From Piscinibacter sp. (GTDB taxonomy: Bacteria; Pseudomonadota; Gammaproteobacteria; Burkholderiales; Burkholderiaceae_C): DNA of 64,000 nt. Positions 16,718 to 24,306 of the stretch are shown here, in pieces. The stretch is from NCBI GenBank assembly GCA_016706565.1, contig JADJJI010000004.1, forward strand, positions 124,001-188,000, read 5' to 3'. The translations under genes were made by a program, and so were the position numbers. Position 1 is the stretch's first letter. Each line of letters begins with the position of its first letter. Under the pieces are notes generated by a model that was not told the DNA's origin, searched no databases, and saw nothing but the letters and a program-made list of their open reading frames with translations.

Positions 16718-17755
16718 ATGCGCATCGCCGACATCCGCCATCGCCTGCGCGCCCTGGGCGCCAAGCCCGTTCACGAGGAGCGCGTGCTGCGCCTGTGGTC
16801 GCAGGCCAAGCCGCAGACGAGCGGCCGGCGCCGCCTCGAGGACTGGATCCCGCAGGAACTGCGCGAGGCCCTGCCGGCCATCGAAGCCGAGCTCGAGTCT
16901 CTGGCCCGCGTGCGCTCCACGCATGGCGGCGGCGACGGCTCGCAGCGGCTGCTCGTCGACCTGGCCGACGGCCAGACGGTGGAGAGCGTGCTGCTGCCGC
17001 GCGACGGCCTGTGCGTCTCGACGCAGGTCGGCTGCGCAGTCGGCTGCGTGTTCTGCATGACTGGCCGCGACGGCCTGCTGCGCCAGCTCGGCAGCGCCGA
17101 GATCGTCGCGCAGGTGGCGCTCGCGCGGCGCCAGCGCGCGGTGCGCAAGGTCGTCTTCATGGGCATGGGCGAGCCGGCGCACAACCTCGACAACGTGCTC
17201 GAGGCCATCGACCTGCTCGGCACGGCCGGCGGCATCGGCCACAAGTCGCTGGTCTTCTCGACGGTGGGCGACCCGCGCGCCTTCGAGCGGCTGCCGCAGG
17301 GCCGCGTGAAGCCGGCGCTGGCGCTGTCGCTGCATTCGACGAAAGCCGCGCTTCGCGCCGAGCTGCTGCCGCGCGCGCCACGCTACGAGCCGGCCGAACT
17401 GGTGGAGCAGGGCGAGCGCTACGCCCGCGCCACCGGCTACCCGATCCAGTACCAGTGGACGCTGATCGAGGGCGTCAACGACGGCGACGACGAGGTCGAG
17501 GGCATCGTGGCGTTGCTGCGCGGCCGCTACGCGATCATGAACATGATCCCGTTCAACACGGTCGACGGGCTGGACTTCCGCCGGCCCAGCGACGAGCGCG
17601 CCGGCCAGATCATGCGTACGCTCAATCACCGCGGCGTGCTGGCGCGGCTGCGCCAGTCGGCCGGGCAGGACGTGGAAGCCGGCTGCGGCCAGTTGCGCGC
17701 TCGCGGGCGTGCGGCCGACGCGAAGCGGATCGCCATCCACACGGTCCCGGCCTGA
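16718..17755 (+). CDS. radical SAM RNA methyltransferase, RlmN/Cfr-type
   Basis: 345 aa. It carries the radical-SAM cluster motif CAVGCVFC (CxxxCxxC, about residues 109-116), KVVFMGMGEPAHNLDNV, the SAM-binding strand VFSTVG, ALSLHSTKAALRAELLP, QYTLIEGVNDGD and the second catalytic Cys in GQDVEAGCGQL near residue 325. These are the RlmN/Cfr features for C2 methylation of adenine in 23S rRNA or tRNA by a methyl-Cys intermediate. It is more divergent at the N-terminus than canonical RlmN, so it may be a second, specialised copy. ATG at 16718 is chosen; a TTG at 16709 is in frame. Convergent with the TPR regulator. Confidence 0.87.
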   Translation: MRIADIRHRLRALGAKPVHEERVLRLWSQAKPQTSGRRRLEDWIPQELREALPAIEAELESLARVRSTHGGGDGSQRLLVDLADGQTVESVLLPRDGLCVSTQVGCAVGCVFCMTGRDGLLRQLGSAEIVAQVALARRQRAVRKVVFMGMGEPAHNLDNVLEAIDLLGTAGGIGHKSLVFSTVGDPRAFERLPQGRVKPALALSLHSTKAALRAELLPRAPRYEPAELVEQGERYARATGYPIQYQWTLIEGVNDGDDEVEGIVALLRGRYAIMNMIPFNTVDGLDFRRPSDERAGQIMRTLNHRGVLARLRQSAGQDVEAGCGQLRARGRAADAKRIAIHTVPA

Positions 17756-17777
17756 GGGCCAGGCACCGCACCGGCGA

Positions 17778-20069
17778 TCAGGCTGGCAGCATGTAGCGCG
17801 TGGCCGGGCCCTTGCCGGTCTGCACCAGCAGGCCGCGTTCGGCCAGCGTGCCCAGGTGCTTCGACGCCGTGGCCGGGCTCAGCGCGCACAGCTCGGCATA
17901 GCCGCTCTTGTTGACGTAGCCGCTGGCCATCAAGGCTTCGAGCACCGCGGCGCAGCGTTGCGCACTGAGCAGGTCGGCAGTGGCCTGGCGCCACTGCGCG
18001 ATGAGCTTCTGCTCGCGCGTGAGTTCGCGGTCGAAGGTCTGGCGCAGCGACTCGATCTCGTCGATGAAACGCTGGCCCAGGCCGTGGCGCTCGATCAGCG
18101 ACAGCGCGGCCTCGCGCTCCTTCATCGCGATCGACAGGTAGGCGCGCGCGATGGCCAGGTGCGCGCCGACATGGTCCTGCGGCGCGCCGGGCACGGCGAG
18201 CTGCTCGCGCTGGCGCCGCACCTCGGCCATCTCGGCGTAGTGGTCGGTCGCCTCGGCGGGCAGCAGGCGGTCGCGCGCCAGGCCGGCGTCGGGGCCGAGG
18301 ATCTCCTGCTTGAGCCGGCGTGCCGCCTCGCTGTGCGCCGGGTCGCTGTCGTGCGGCCAGATCGCCGTGGCGGCGGCGGCATGGCGGTCGCCGCGCGATT
18401 CGTCCTGCGGGTCGGCCGTCTGCTTGAAGCGCAGGTAGGCCACCTCGGCGAGGTTCAGGTGTGCGATGCCGGCCACGCGGTGCAGCCGGTTGCGCATCGC
18501 GATCTCGAGCGCCGCCTCGTACTCGGCCTGGGCCTGCGCATAGTCGGCCTGCCAGAAGCAGGCCACGCCCAGGTTCAGGTGCGTGCTGGCCAGGATCTCC
18601 GGCTCCACCGTCATGGCGTCGGCCAGCGCGAGCACGCGGCGCGCGTACTCGCTGGCGCGGGCGAAGTCCTTCGCCTCGCCGTAGATCAGGCTCAGGTTGC
18701 CGAAGGTCTTCAGGATGGCCTGGCGATCGTCGATGCGCTCGTACAGCAGCAGCGCGCGGTGCTTGTGCTCGAGCGCACGCGTCAGCTCGCCGGCGCGCCG
18801 CCAGCACTCGCCCCAGGTTTGCTCGAGCATGGCCATGGTGGCCGGCGACAGCGTGTGCCGGCGGCACAGCGACTCGGCACGCTCGAGCACCGCCTTCGAG
18901 CGCGGGTCGTTGCGCAGCACGTACAGCCAGGCCAGCCGCACCAGCGTGGCCACGTATTCCTCGATGGTTTCGGCGGCCGCGCTGCCGTCTTCGCCCAGGC
19001 CGGAGCGGCGCAGGCACTCGGCGCCGTCCTGGTAGTAGGCGAAGGCGCGGTCGAGGTCGCGCGGCTCGTGGAACTTGCCCAGCGCGCCGTAGACGATGCC
19101 CAGCAGCAGCGGATCGTCGGCGCCCGCGGCCAGGCGCAGCGCCTGCTCGTAGCTGCCCTGCTCGCGCGGCGCGTCGCCACGCATGCGCCACAACGTGCCT
19201 TGGGCGAGCAGCAGGTCGAAGCGCTCGCGCGGCGATTCGGCGGCAGCGTCCATGGCCCCGAGCAGCAGGTCGGTCTCGCCGTCGTTGGCCAGCTCGACGC
19301 TGTGCCGCTGCAGCGCCTGGATGAAGCCGGCGGTGTCGCGGGCGCAGCTCAGGTGCCACAGCGCTGCGATGCTGTCGTCGTCGGCCAGCGCGGCGGCGGC
19401 GTGGCGGGCATGCCAGGCGCGTCGGGCCGTGTCGTCGGCCAGCGAGGGCTGGGCGTCGACGAGCGCCAGCGTCGCAGCCCGCAGCGCGAGCCGGTGTACT
19501 GCCGGCGCCGGCGCCTCGCGCAGCAGCTGGGCCAGCGCGCGCTTGCCCTTGTCGAGATAGCGGTAGTAGGTGCTGGCGCCCACCGACCACAGGCCGCACA
19601 GGTGGCTGGCCGCGGCCTCGTCGGCGTGGCCGCGGTAGCGGTCGCGGAAGGCCGGTACCGGTGCGAAGCCGTACTGGCAGGTCAGGGCTAGCATCGGTCG
19701 CCAGCTGGTGCGCTCGATCCAGGCTTCGCGCGGGATCGGGTCGCCCGGCGCTGCCTGATCGGGCCGCTGCTGGCCGATGGCCCAGCGCAGCAGCAGGCTC
19801 AGTGCCGCGGCCCGCTGGCCGGCGGGCAGCAGATCGCCGGCCGCGCCGCGCAGCGGGCGCAGCCACTGGGCGTCGATCCAGGCGGCGATGCGCGGGTGGC
19901 GGCGTTGCCATTCGTCTAGCGTGCCGGCGCGGTGGGCGCCGAGCAGGCTGTCGAGCACCGACTCGGCCGTGGGCAGCGACGGCCGGCGCGCACGCGCTTC
20001 GACGAATGTGTAATTGGATGTTTCGGCGACCACGATGAATCGTCTCACGATCGTCTGATCCCGCGCCAT
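17778..20069 (-). CDS. large TPR protein with C-terminal winged-helix domain, probable regulator
   Basis: 763 aa, cytoplasmic. The N-terminal 120 residues contain LDEWQRRHPRIAAWIDAQWLRPLRG and are of no known family. Residues about 190-600 are helical repeats of TPR type (for example LLLGIVYGALGKFHEPRDLDRAFAYYQDGAE, LASTHLNLGVACFWQADYAQAQAEYEAALEIA). The last 75 residues form a winged helix-turn-helix: VLEALMASGYVNKSGYAELCALSPATASKHLGTLAERGLLVQTGKGPATRYMLPA, like ArsR/MarR-type domains. The TPR part could sense a protein or small-molecule partner and the wHTH could control its divergent neighbour, a clostripain-like peptidase. ATG at 20069 (MARDQTIVRRF) is preferred to an upstream in-frame GTG-type start at 20165, which would run through the neighbour promoter. 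Confidence 0.75.
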   Translation of the reverse strand: MARDQTIVRRFIVVAETSNYTFVEARARRPSLPTAESVLDSLLGAHRAGTLDEWQRRHPRIAAWIDAQWLRPLRGAAGDLLPAGQRAAALSLLLRWAIGQQRPDQAAPGDPIPREAWIERTSWRPMLALTCQYGFAPVPAFRDRYRGHADEAAASHLCGLWSVGASTYYRYLDKGKRALAQLLREAPAPAVHRLALRAATLALVDAQPSLADDTARRAWHARHAAAALADDDSIAALWHLSCARDTAGFIQALQRHSVELANDGETDLLLGAMDAAAESPRERFDLLLAQGTLWRMRGDAPREQGSYEQALRLAAGADDPLLLGIVYGALGKFHEPRDLDRAFAYYQDGAECLRRSGLGEDGSAAAETIEEYVATLVRLAWLYVLRNDPRSKAVLERAESLCRRHTLSPATMAMLEQTWGECWRRAGELTRALEHKHRALLLYERIDDRQAILKTFGNLSLIYGEAKDFARASEYARRVLALADAMTVEPEILASTHLNLGVACFWQADYAQAQAEYEAALEIAMRNRLHRVAGIAHLNLAEVAYLRFKQTADPQDESRGDRHAAAATAIWPHDSDPAHSEAARRLKQEILGPDAGLARDRLLPAEATDHYAEMAEVRRQREQLAVPGAPQDHVGAHLAIARAYLSIAMKEREAALSLIERHGLGQRFIDEIESLRQTFDRELTREQKLIAQWRQATADLLSAQRCAAVLEALMASGYVNKSGYAELCALSPATASKHLGTLAERGLLVQTGKGPATRYMLPA
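20036..20055 (+). repeat. 20-bp direct repeat, copy 1 (possible operator)
   Basis: TGAATCGTCTCACGATCGTC, matching 18 of 20 bases with the copy at 21776-21795. It contains the palindrome ACGATCGT. It lies in the first codons of the TPR/winged-helix gene, just inside its start. Together the two copies bracket the promoter region and the entire clostripain-like gene. It may be a binding site for the regulator or the footprint of an insertion; neither is shown by the sequence alone. Confidence 0.55.
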
Positions 20070-20088
20070 CCCACCGAAGAACGAGTGC

Positions 20089-20118
20089 TTGTGAATGGGA
20101 TGGCGTGGGGCGTACCGT
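20089..20118 (+). promoter_or_regulatory. candidate promoter for the clostripain-like gene
   Basis: TTGTGA (20089-20094), an 18-base spacer and TACCGT (20113-20118) give a weak sigma-70-type promoter 59 bases before the ATG at 20177. A ribosome-binding site (aggagag) follows at about 20167-20173. The same -10-like string (gcgtaccatcgcg) occurs before the phosphofructokinase gene at about 22204. Confidence 0.35.
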
Positions 20119-20176
20119 CGCGGGTAGCGTGCAGATCGCGCGAGCCCTGCCGCCAACGACAACAACAGGAGAGACC

Positions 20177-21778
20177 ATGCCCCTGCCCCGCCTCCAGCCG
20201 GAGAAGCCCGGCGATTCCGCGCGCACCGACAGCGTACTTTTCGCGGTCTACGCGCCGTTCGGCAGCGACGAAACGCTCTCCACCTTCCCCGAGGGCAGCT
20301 CCCGCGACCTGGCGCAGCACCCGCTCTACCAGGGCCTGCTGAAGGTGGCAGCCAGCGGCGTGCACGTCGCCGCGCTGGTTGATCTGGCCAAGGACGACAC
20401 CTACCTCGTCGAGATCGAGGCCGGCAAACCCGAAGGCGTGACCGTCACCTCGCGCTGGAAGCAGGACATGGCTTCGCCGAACAACCTGGCCGGCTTCCTG
20501 CGGCACGCGCACCGCAGCCGGCCGACCGCGGCCATCGTGCTGGCGCTCGAGGGCCACGGCGCCGGCTACCTGCCAGAGATCGACCGCAGCCAGCTCAGTG
20601 CCCGCACGCTGACGCGCAACGGCACGTTCGAGTGGCGCTTCGACGCCAACGGCGGTGCACCGGTGCTGCCGGGCGGCTCGCCGCTGCTGCCCGGCGGTTC
20701 GCCGCTGCTGCCCGGGGGCTCGCCCTTGCTGCCGGGCGGCTCGCCGCTGCTGCCGGCCAACCACATGCCGCTGTCGACCTGGGGCCTGGGCGCGGCGCTC
20801 AAGGCCGCGCAGGAAGCCGGCGTGCCCAAGCTGTCGGTGATCCACTTCGACAACTGCTTCAACATGGCCGTCGAAGTGCTGCACACGGTGGCGCCGAGCG
20901 CCGAATACGCCACCGGCTACCCGAACTACAACTTCTTCACCGCCGGCGAGGGCTACCCGGGCGTGTTCGCCAAGCTGGCTCAGCAGGGCACGGCGAGTGC
21001 GCAGGAGCTGGCGCACTGGTTCGCCGATGCCAATCGGCAGATCCTCGAGGCCAAGGGCAATCACCCGACGCTGGGCTGCGTGGTGCGCCTGGCGCGCCTG
21101 CACACTATCGCCGAGTGCGTGGACGACCTGGCCGACGCGCTGCTCGCAGCGCTGCGCGGGGCGCCCGATGCCGGCGCCCGCCTGGCGGTGGTGCAGCGCA
21201 TCCGCAGCGCCATCGTGCTGGCCCAGCAGTTCGACACCGAGGCCACCTTCCGCCTGGAGGCGCCGGACGAGCTGACCGACCTGTTCAGCCTGGCCAACTC
21301 GCTGCTGAACTTCGACTTCCGCCCGCACCCGGTGCACCCGGCCGCGCGAGCGCTGAAGGACGCGCTGCAGGGCATCAAGGCCTACGGTTCCAACGACGCG
21401 CCCTGGGTGGCGGCCGGCACTGGCATCACCTGGAACTTCAGCTCGCCCTACCTGGCGATGAACATCTTCCTGCCCGACCCGCTGCTGCGCGGTTTCTGGG
21501 ACTGGCGCTCGCCGTTCTACCTCGACGTCAACCCCGACCCGACCCTGCCGCTGGTGCAGCCGCACATCATCGATTTCCTGAAGGTGACCGACTGGGTCGA
21601 CTTCCTGATCGAGTACCACAAGGACAGCAAGGAGTGGGTGCGCCTGCTGCCGGCGGCGATCCCGGAGTTCCCGGTCTTCAACGCCAAGTTCGACCCGAAG
21701 ACGATCCCGCCCTGCGGGCACGACAAGCCGGGGGGTACGCCCGGCAAGCCCGACCGCCCGACCGCTGGCAAGCGCTGA
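20177..21778 (+). CDS. clostripain-like (peptidase C11, clan CD) cysteine peptidase
   Basis: 533 aa. The catalytic pair of the caspase-like clan is visible: His127 in VLALEGHGAGY (hydrophobic strand then HG) and Cys227 in VIHFDNCFNMAVEVL (strand then D-x-C-x-M---E, the C11 pattern). An upstream acidic-basic segment VALVDLAKDDTYLVEIEAG resembles the start of the C11 fold. No signal peptide is seen, so a cytoplasmic role is likely. Between His and Cys, residues 163-190 hold four repeats of a 7-residue unit (LLPGGSP) encoded by a 21-bp DNA repeat, a flexible loop where clostripain has its processed linker. The C-terminus is Pro/Gly/Lys-rich. It is divergent from the TPR/winged-helix gene and followed by a small gene at 21916. 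Confidence 0.8.
   Translation: MPLPRLQPEKPGDSARTDSVLFAVYAPFGSDETLSTFPEGSSRDLAQHPLYQGLLKVAASGVHVAALVDLAKDDTYLVEIEAGKPEGVTVTSRWKQDMASPNNLAGFLRHAHRSRPTAAIVLALEGHGAGYLPEIDRSQLSARTLTRNGTFEWRFDANGGAPVLPGGSPLLPGGSPLLPGGSPLLPGGSPLLPANHMPLSTWGLGAALKAAQEAGVPKLSVIHFDNCFNMAVEVLHTVAPSAEYATGYPNYNFFTAGEGYPGVFAKLAQQGTASAQELAHWFADANRQILEAKGNHPTLGCVVRLARLHTIAECVDDLADALLAALRGAPDAGARLAVVQRIRSAIVLAQQFDTEATFRLEAPDELTDLFSLANSLLNFDFRPHPVHPAARALKDALQGIKAYGSNDAPWVAAGTGITWNFSSPYLAMNIFLPDPLLRGFWDWRSPFYLDVNPDPTLPLVQPHIIDFLKVTDWVDFLIEYHKDSKEWVRLLPAAIPEFPVFNAKFDPKTIPPCGHDKPGGTPGKPDRPTAGKR
20663..20758 (+). repeat. 21-bp in-frame tandem repeat coding LLPGGSP
   Basis: Four complete 21-bp units starting at 20663, 20684, 20705 and 20726, then a partial unit (ctgctgccggcc). 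Each codes for (V/L)LPGGSP. Units differ by a few third-position changes (ggc/ggg/ggt; ccg/ccc), so the array is not brand new but stays readable in frame. Copy number may vary between strains. It lies inside the clostripain-like gene between the His and Cys catalytic residues. Confidence 0.9.
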
Positions 21779-21795
21779 ATCGTCTGGCGATCGTC
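21776..21795 (+). repeat. 20-bp direct repeat, copy 2 (possible operator)
   Basis: TGAATCGTCTGGCGATCGTC, starting exactly on the TGA stop codon of the clostripain-like gene. It matches copy 1 at 20036-20055 except for the two central bases (CA versus GG). It lies 121 bases before the small gene at 21916, so it could also be an operator for that gene. Confidence 0.55.
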
Positions 21796-21915
21796 GCCGG
21801 CGCGGCTCGATCTTCCCTGCGGGCCGCGTCGCATTGGGAACCCCTCTGGACTGAAATGAAGCCAGGACGACACGACAAGCCGTCGTCCCCGCCCACCGAT
21901 CCAGAGGAGCTCACC

Positions 21916-22155
21916 ATGATGAACACGCAACTGCTCTACCGTCTCCCCGTCGAACAGGCCCGCTGCCGCGAACTCGTTCGCAAGTACGTGTCGATCGGCT
22001 CGGCCGGCGCCTTTGCCAGCGCGCTCATCGAGGCGTCGCTGCGGCGCGCCGACCGCGCGGTGATCGAGGGCGACGAGTCCGACATCAGCCGCGCGCTGGC
22101 CGAGCTGCAGGCCTACGAAGGCTCGCAGCGCGAGCCGCTGCGACTGGCCGCCTGA
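21916..22155 (+). CDS. small protein of unknown function, 79 aa
   Basis: MMNTQLLYRLPVEQARCRELVRKYVSIGSAGAF... followed by SALIEASLRRADRAVIEGDESDISRALAELQAYEGSQREPL. It looks fully helical and soluble. A strong ribosome-binding site (gaggag) sits 7 bases before the first ATG of an ATGATG pair. It follows the clostripain-like gene by 137 bases on the same strand. I see no match to a known family. Its position makes it a candidate substrate, inhibitor or partner of the peptidase; that is inference from location only. Confidence 0.7.
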   Translation: MMNTQLLYRLPVEQARCRELVRKYVSIGSAGAFASALIEASLRRADRAVIEGDESDISRALAELQAYEGSQREPLRLAA

Positions 22156-22235
22156 CCGCCGAGCGGCCCCGCGGGCGGGCCGCGCCTCCTGGTGGATGTC
22201 GGGCGTACCATCGCGCCGTCACCAGGAGGCCTTGA

Positions 22236-23453
22236 ATGAAATCCGGAAAGATCCTCGTCGCCCAGGGCGGCGGCCCCACCGCCGTGATCAACCAGTCGCT
22301 CGTGGGCGTGGCACTGGAGGCGCGGCGCTTCGGCGAGGTGCAGCGGATCTACGGCGCGCGCCACGGCGTGCGGGGCATCGTTAACGAGGATTTCGTCGAC
22401 CTCACCCAGGAAACCAGCCACAACCTCGAGCTGGTGGCCGGCACGCCGGCCTCGGCGCTGGGCTCCACGCGCGACAAGCCCGACCTCAAGTACTGCCAGG
22501 AGATCTTCAAGGTCCTGCAGGCGCACGAGATCGAGCACTTCTTCTACATCGGCGGCAACGATTCGTCGGACACCGTGCGCATCGTCAGCGAGGAGGCGCA
22601 CAAGGCGAACTACCCGCTGCGCAGCATCCACATCCCGAAGACGATCGACAACGACCTGGTCGGCAACGACCACACGCCGGGTTTCCCGTCGGCAGCGCGC
22701 TTCGTCGCCCAGGCCTTCGCGGGGGCCAACCTCGACAACGCGGCGTTGCCCGGGGTCTACCTCGCGGTGGTGATGGGCCGGCACGCCGGCTTCCTGACCG
22801 CTGCCTCGGCGCTGGGCAAGAAGTTCCCGGACGACGGCCCGCACCTGATCTACGTGCCCGAACGCACCTTCGTGCTCGACAAGTTCCTCGCCGACGTGAA
22901 GGCGGTCTACGAGCGTTACGGCCGCTGCGTGATCGCCGTCTCCGAAGGCATCCACGACGAGAGCGGCGCACCCATCGCCGCCCAGCTTGCCCGCGACCTG
23001 GAGCACGACGCGCACGGCAACGTGCAGCTCTCCGGCAGCGGCGGGCTGGCCGACCTGCTCTGCGAAGAGATCAAGACGAAGCTGAAGATCAAGCGCGTGC
23101 GCGGCGACACCTTCGGCTACGTGCAGCGCAGCTTCATCGGCTGCGTCAGCGACGTCGATCAGCGCGAGGCCCGCGAGGTCGGCGAGAAGGCGGTGCAGTA
23201 CGCGATGTGGGGCGGCCGTGACGGCTCGGTGGCGATCAAGCGCACCGGCTTCTACTCGGTCGACTACGAGCTGGTGCCGCTGGAGTCGGTGGCCGGCAAG
23301 ACGCGCACGATGGAAGACGACTTCATCAGCGCGTCGGGCACCGACGTGACGGACGCCTTCCGCCTCTACCTGCGGCCGCTGCTCGGCTCGGGCATGCCCG
23401 ATGCGTACCGCTTGCGCACCAACCCGGTGGCGAAGGTGCTGAACCGCGGCTGA
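22236..23453 (+). CDS. pfp: diphosphate(PPi)--fructose-6-phosphate 1-phosphotransferase
   Basis: 405-aa phosphofructokinase family enzyme. The N-terminal GGGPTAVIN and FFYIGGNDSSDTV are the phosphate-donor site; GGND with Asp at the second position, and Lys in IPKTIDNDL (where ATP enzymes have Gly, PGTIDND), are the known markers of PPi-dependent enzymes. The substrate signature VVMGRHAGFLTAASAL (M-G-R) and a late R contact are also present. So it should reversibly phosphorylate fructose-6-phosphate with pyrophosphate, serving both glycolysis and gluconeogenesis. A ribosome-binding site (aggagg) precedes the ATG. Its TGA stop is the first base triplet of a 95-bp repeat copy. Confidence 0.92.
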   Translation: MKSGKILVAQGGGPTAVINQSLVGVALEARRFGEVQRIYGARHGVRGIVNEDFVDLTQETSHNLELVAGTPASALGSTRDKPDLKYCQEIFKVLQAHEIEHFFYIGGNDSSDTVRIVSEEAHKANYPLRSIHIPKTIDNDLVGNDHTPGFPSAARFVAQAFAGANLDNAALPGVYLAVVMGRHAGFLTAASALGKKFPDDGPHLIYVPERTFVLDKFLADVKAVYERYGRCVIAVSEGIHDESGAPIAAQLARDLEHDAHGNVQLSGSGGLADLLCEEIKTKLKIKRVRGDTFGYVQRSFIGCVSDVDQREAREVGEKAVQYAMWGGRDGSVAIKRTGFYSVDYELVPLESVAGKTRTMEDDFISASGTDVTDAFRLYLRPLLGSGMPDAYRLRTNPVAKVLNRG

Positions 23454-23545
23454 GCCGCTGCAGCGAGGCGCCTCTGAAAGTGCGCAGCGCAGGGGGCTCA
23501 CCTCAGGCCGACGCTGGCCAGCTTCGCAGGGCCTTCGCTTTGGCC
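23451..23545 (+). repeat. 95-bp intergenic repeat, copy 1
   Basis: Begins tgagccgctgcagcgaggcg and ends ccttcgctttggcc; tandem with copy 2. Its first three bases are the stop codon of the phosphofructokinase gene. It contains matching arms (ggccagcttcgcagggcc type) that could fold. Copies 1-3 differ at a few positions. Confidence 0.85.
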
Positions 23546-23641
23546 TGAGCCGCCGAAGCGAGGCGCCTCTGCAAGTGCGCAGCGCAGGCGGCTCACACTC
23601 AGGCCGACGCTGGCCAGCTTCGCAGGGCCTTCGCTTTGGCC
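23546..23641 (+). repeat. 95-bp intergenic repeat, copy 2
   Basis: Direct tandem of copy 1, starting tgagccgccgaagcgaggcg; one base longer (an extra a in ggctcacactc). A truncated third start (tgagccgg) follows at 23642. The rest of the 318-base gap before the DUF2306 gene (23642-23771) holds no feature I can support. Confidence 0.85.
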
Positions 23642-23771
23642 TGAGCCGGCTCGTCCCGCGGGGCCGTCGTTTCGCGACATCCACCGGCGTTTCGTCGCGG
23701 CGAGGTCGCCGCGCCAATGCCTGGTCGGCACAGTGCAGTCATCGAAACACTCGCACCGCCTGGAGCCGACC

Positions 23772-24194
23772 ATGCCTCACTCCGCCAGCCTTGCCAGCCT
23801 GTCACCCGTCGTCGTGGTGCACCTGGTGCTCGCCGTCGCCGCGCTCGTGCTCGGCCCGATTGCCCTGAACCTGCGCAAGGGCTCGCGCGGCCACCGCGCC
23901 ATCGGCTATGCCTGGGTGACGCTGATGATCGGCGCTGCACTGTCCAGCGTGTTCATCCGCGACTTCCGCCTGCCGAACCTGTTCGGCTACACGCCAATCC
24001 ACATCCTCACCGTGGTGACGCTGGTCGGCGTCGGGGCGGCCTTGTTCGCCATTGCGCGGCGCGACATCGTGTCGCACCGCAAGGGCATGCTGCGCACCTA
24101 CCTCGGCGGCTGCATCGGCGCCGGTGCCTTCGCCTTGATGCCCGGCCGGTACCTGGGTGACCTGGTCTGGCACCACACGCTCGGGCTGGTCTGA
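23772..24194 (+). CDS. DUF2306-like small membrane protein
   Basis: 140-aa protein with four hydrophobic segments (about residues 10-27, 42-58, 72-90, 101-120 and a final weakly hydrophobic stretch). The pattern LGPIALNLRKGSRGHRAIGYAWVTLMIGAALSSVFI, then ARRDIVSHRKGMLRTYLGGCIGAGAFALMPGR, with conserved H-R-GY and H--GM, matches DUF2306 proteins. Function unknown. ATG at 23772 (MPHSAS) is preferred to 23733 because the longer reading adds a polar, uncharacteristic start. Its TGA stop again coincides with the first bases of the 95-bp repeat (copy 3). Confidence 0.8.
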   Translation: MPHSASLASLSPVVVVHLVLAVAALVLGPIALNLRKGSRGHRAIGYAWVTLMIGAALSSVFIRDFRLPNLFGYTPIHILTVVTLVGVGAALFAIARRDIVSHRKGMLRTYLGGCIGAGAFALMPGRYLGDLVWHHTLGLV

Positions 24195-24286
24195 GCCGCC
24201 GAAGCGAGGTGCCTCTGAAAGTGCGCAGCGCAGGCGGCTCAACTCAGGCCGACGCTGGCCAGCTTCGCAGGGCCTTCGCTCTGGTC
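24192..24286 (+). repeat. 95-bp intergenic repeat, copy 3
   Basis: Same unit as copies 1 and 2, starting tgagccgccgaagcgaggtg on the stop codon of the DUF2306 gene and ending ccttcgctctggtc. It fills the space between that gene and the convergent alpha-amylase gene, so it lies at the 3' end of both. Confidence 0.85.
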
Positions 24287-24306
24287 TGAGCGCGCAAGCG
24301 CCAGAC

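Noticed and set aside
20663-20758. Repeat array considered as a CRISPR
   Set aside because: There are no spacers; the 21-bp units are head to tail and code in frame within a peptidase gene.
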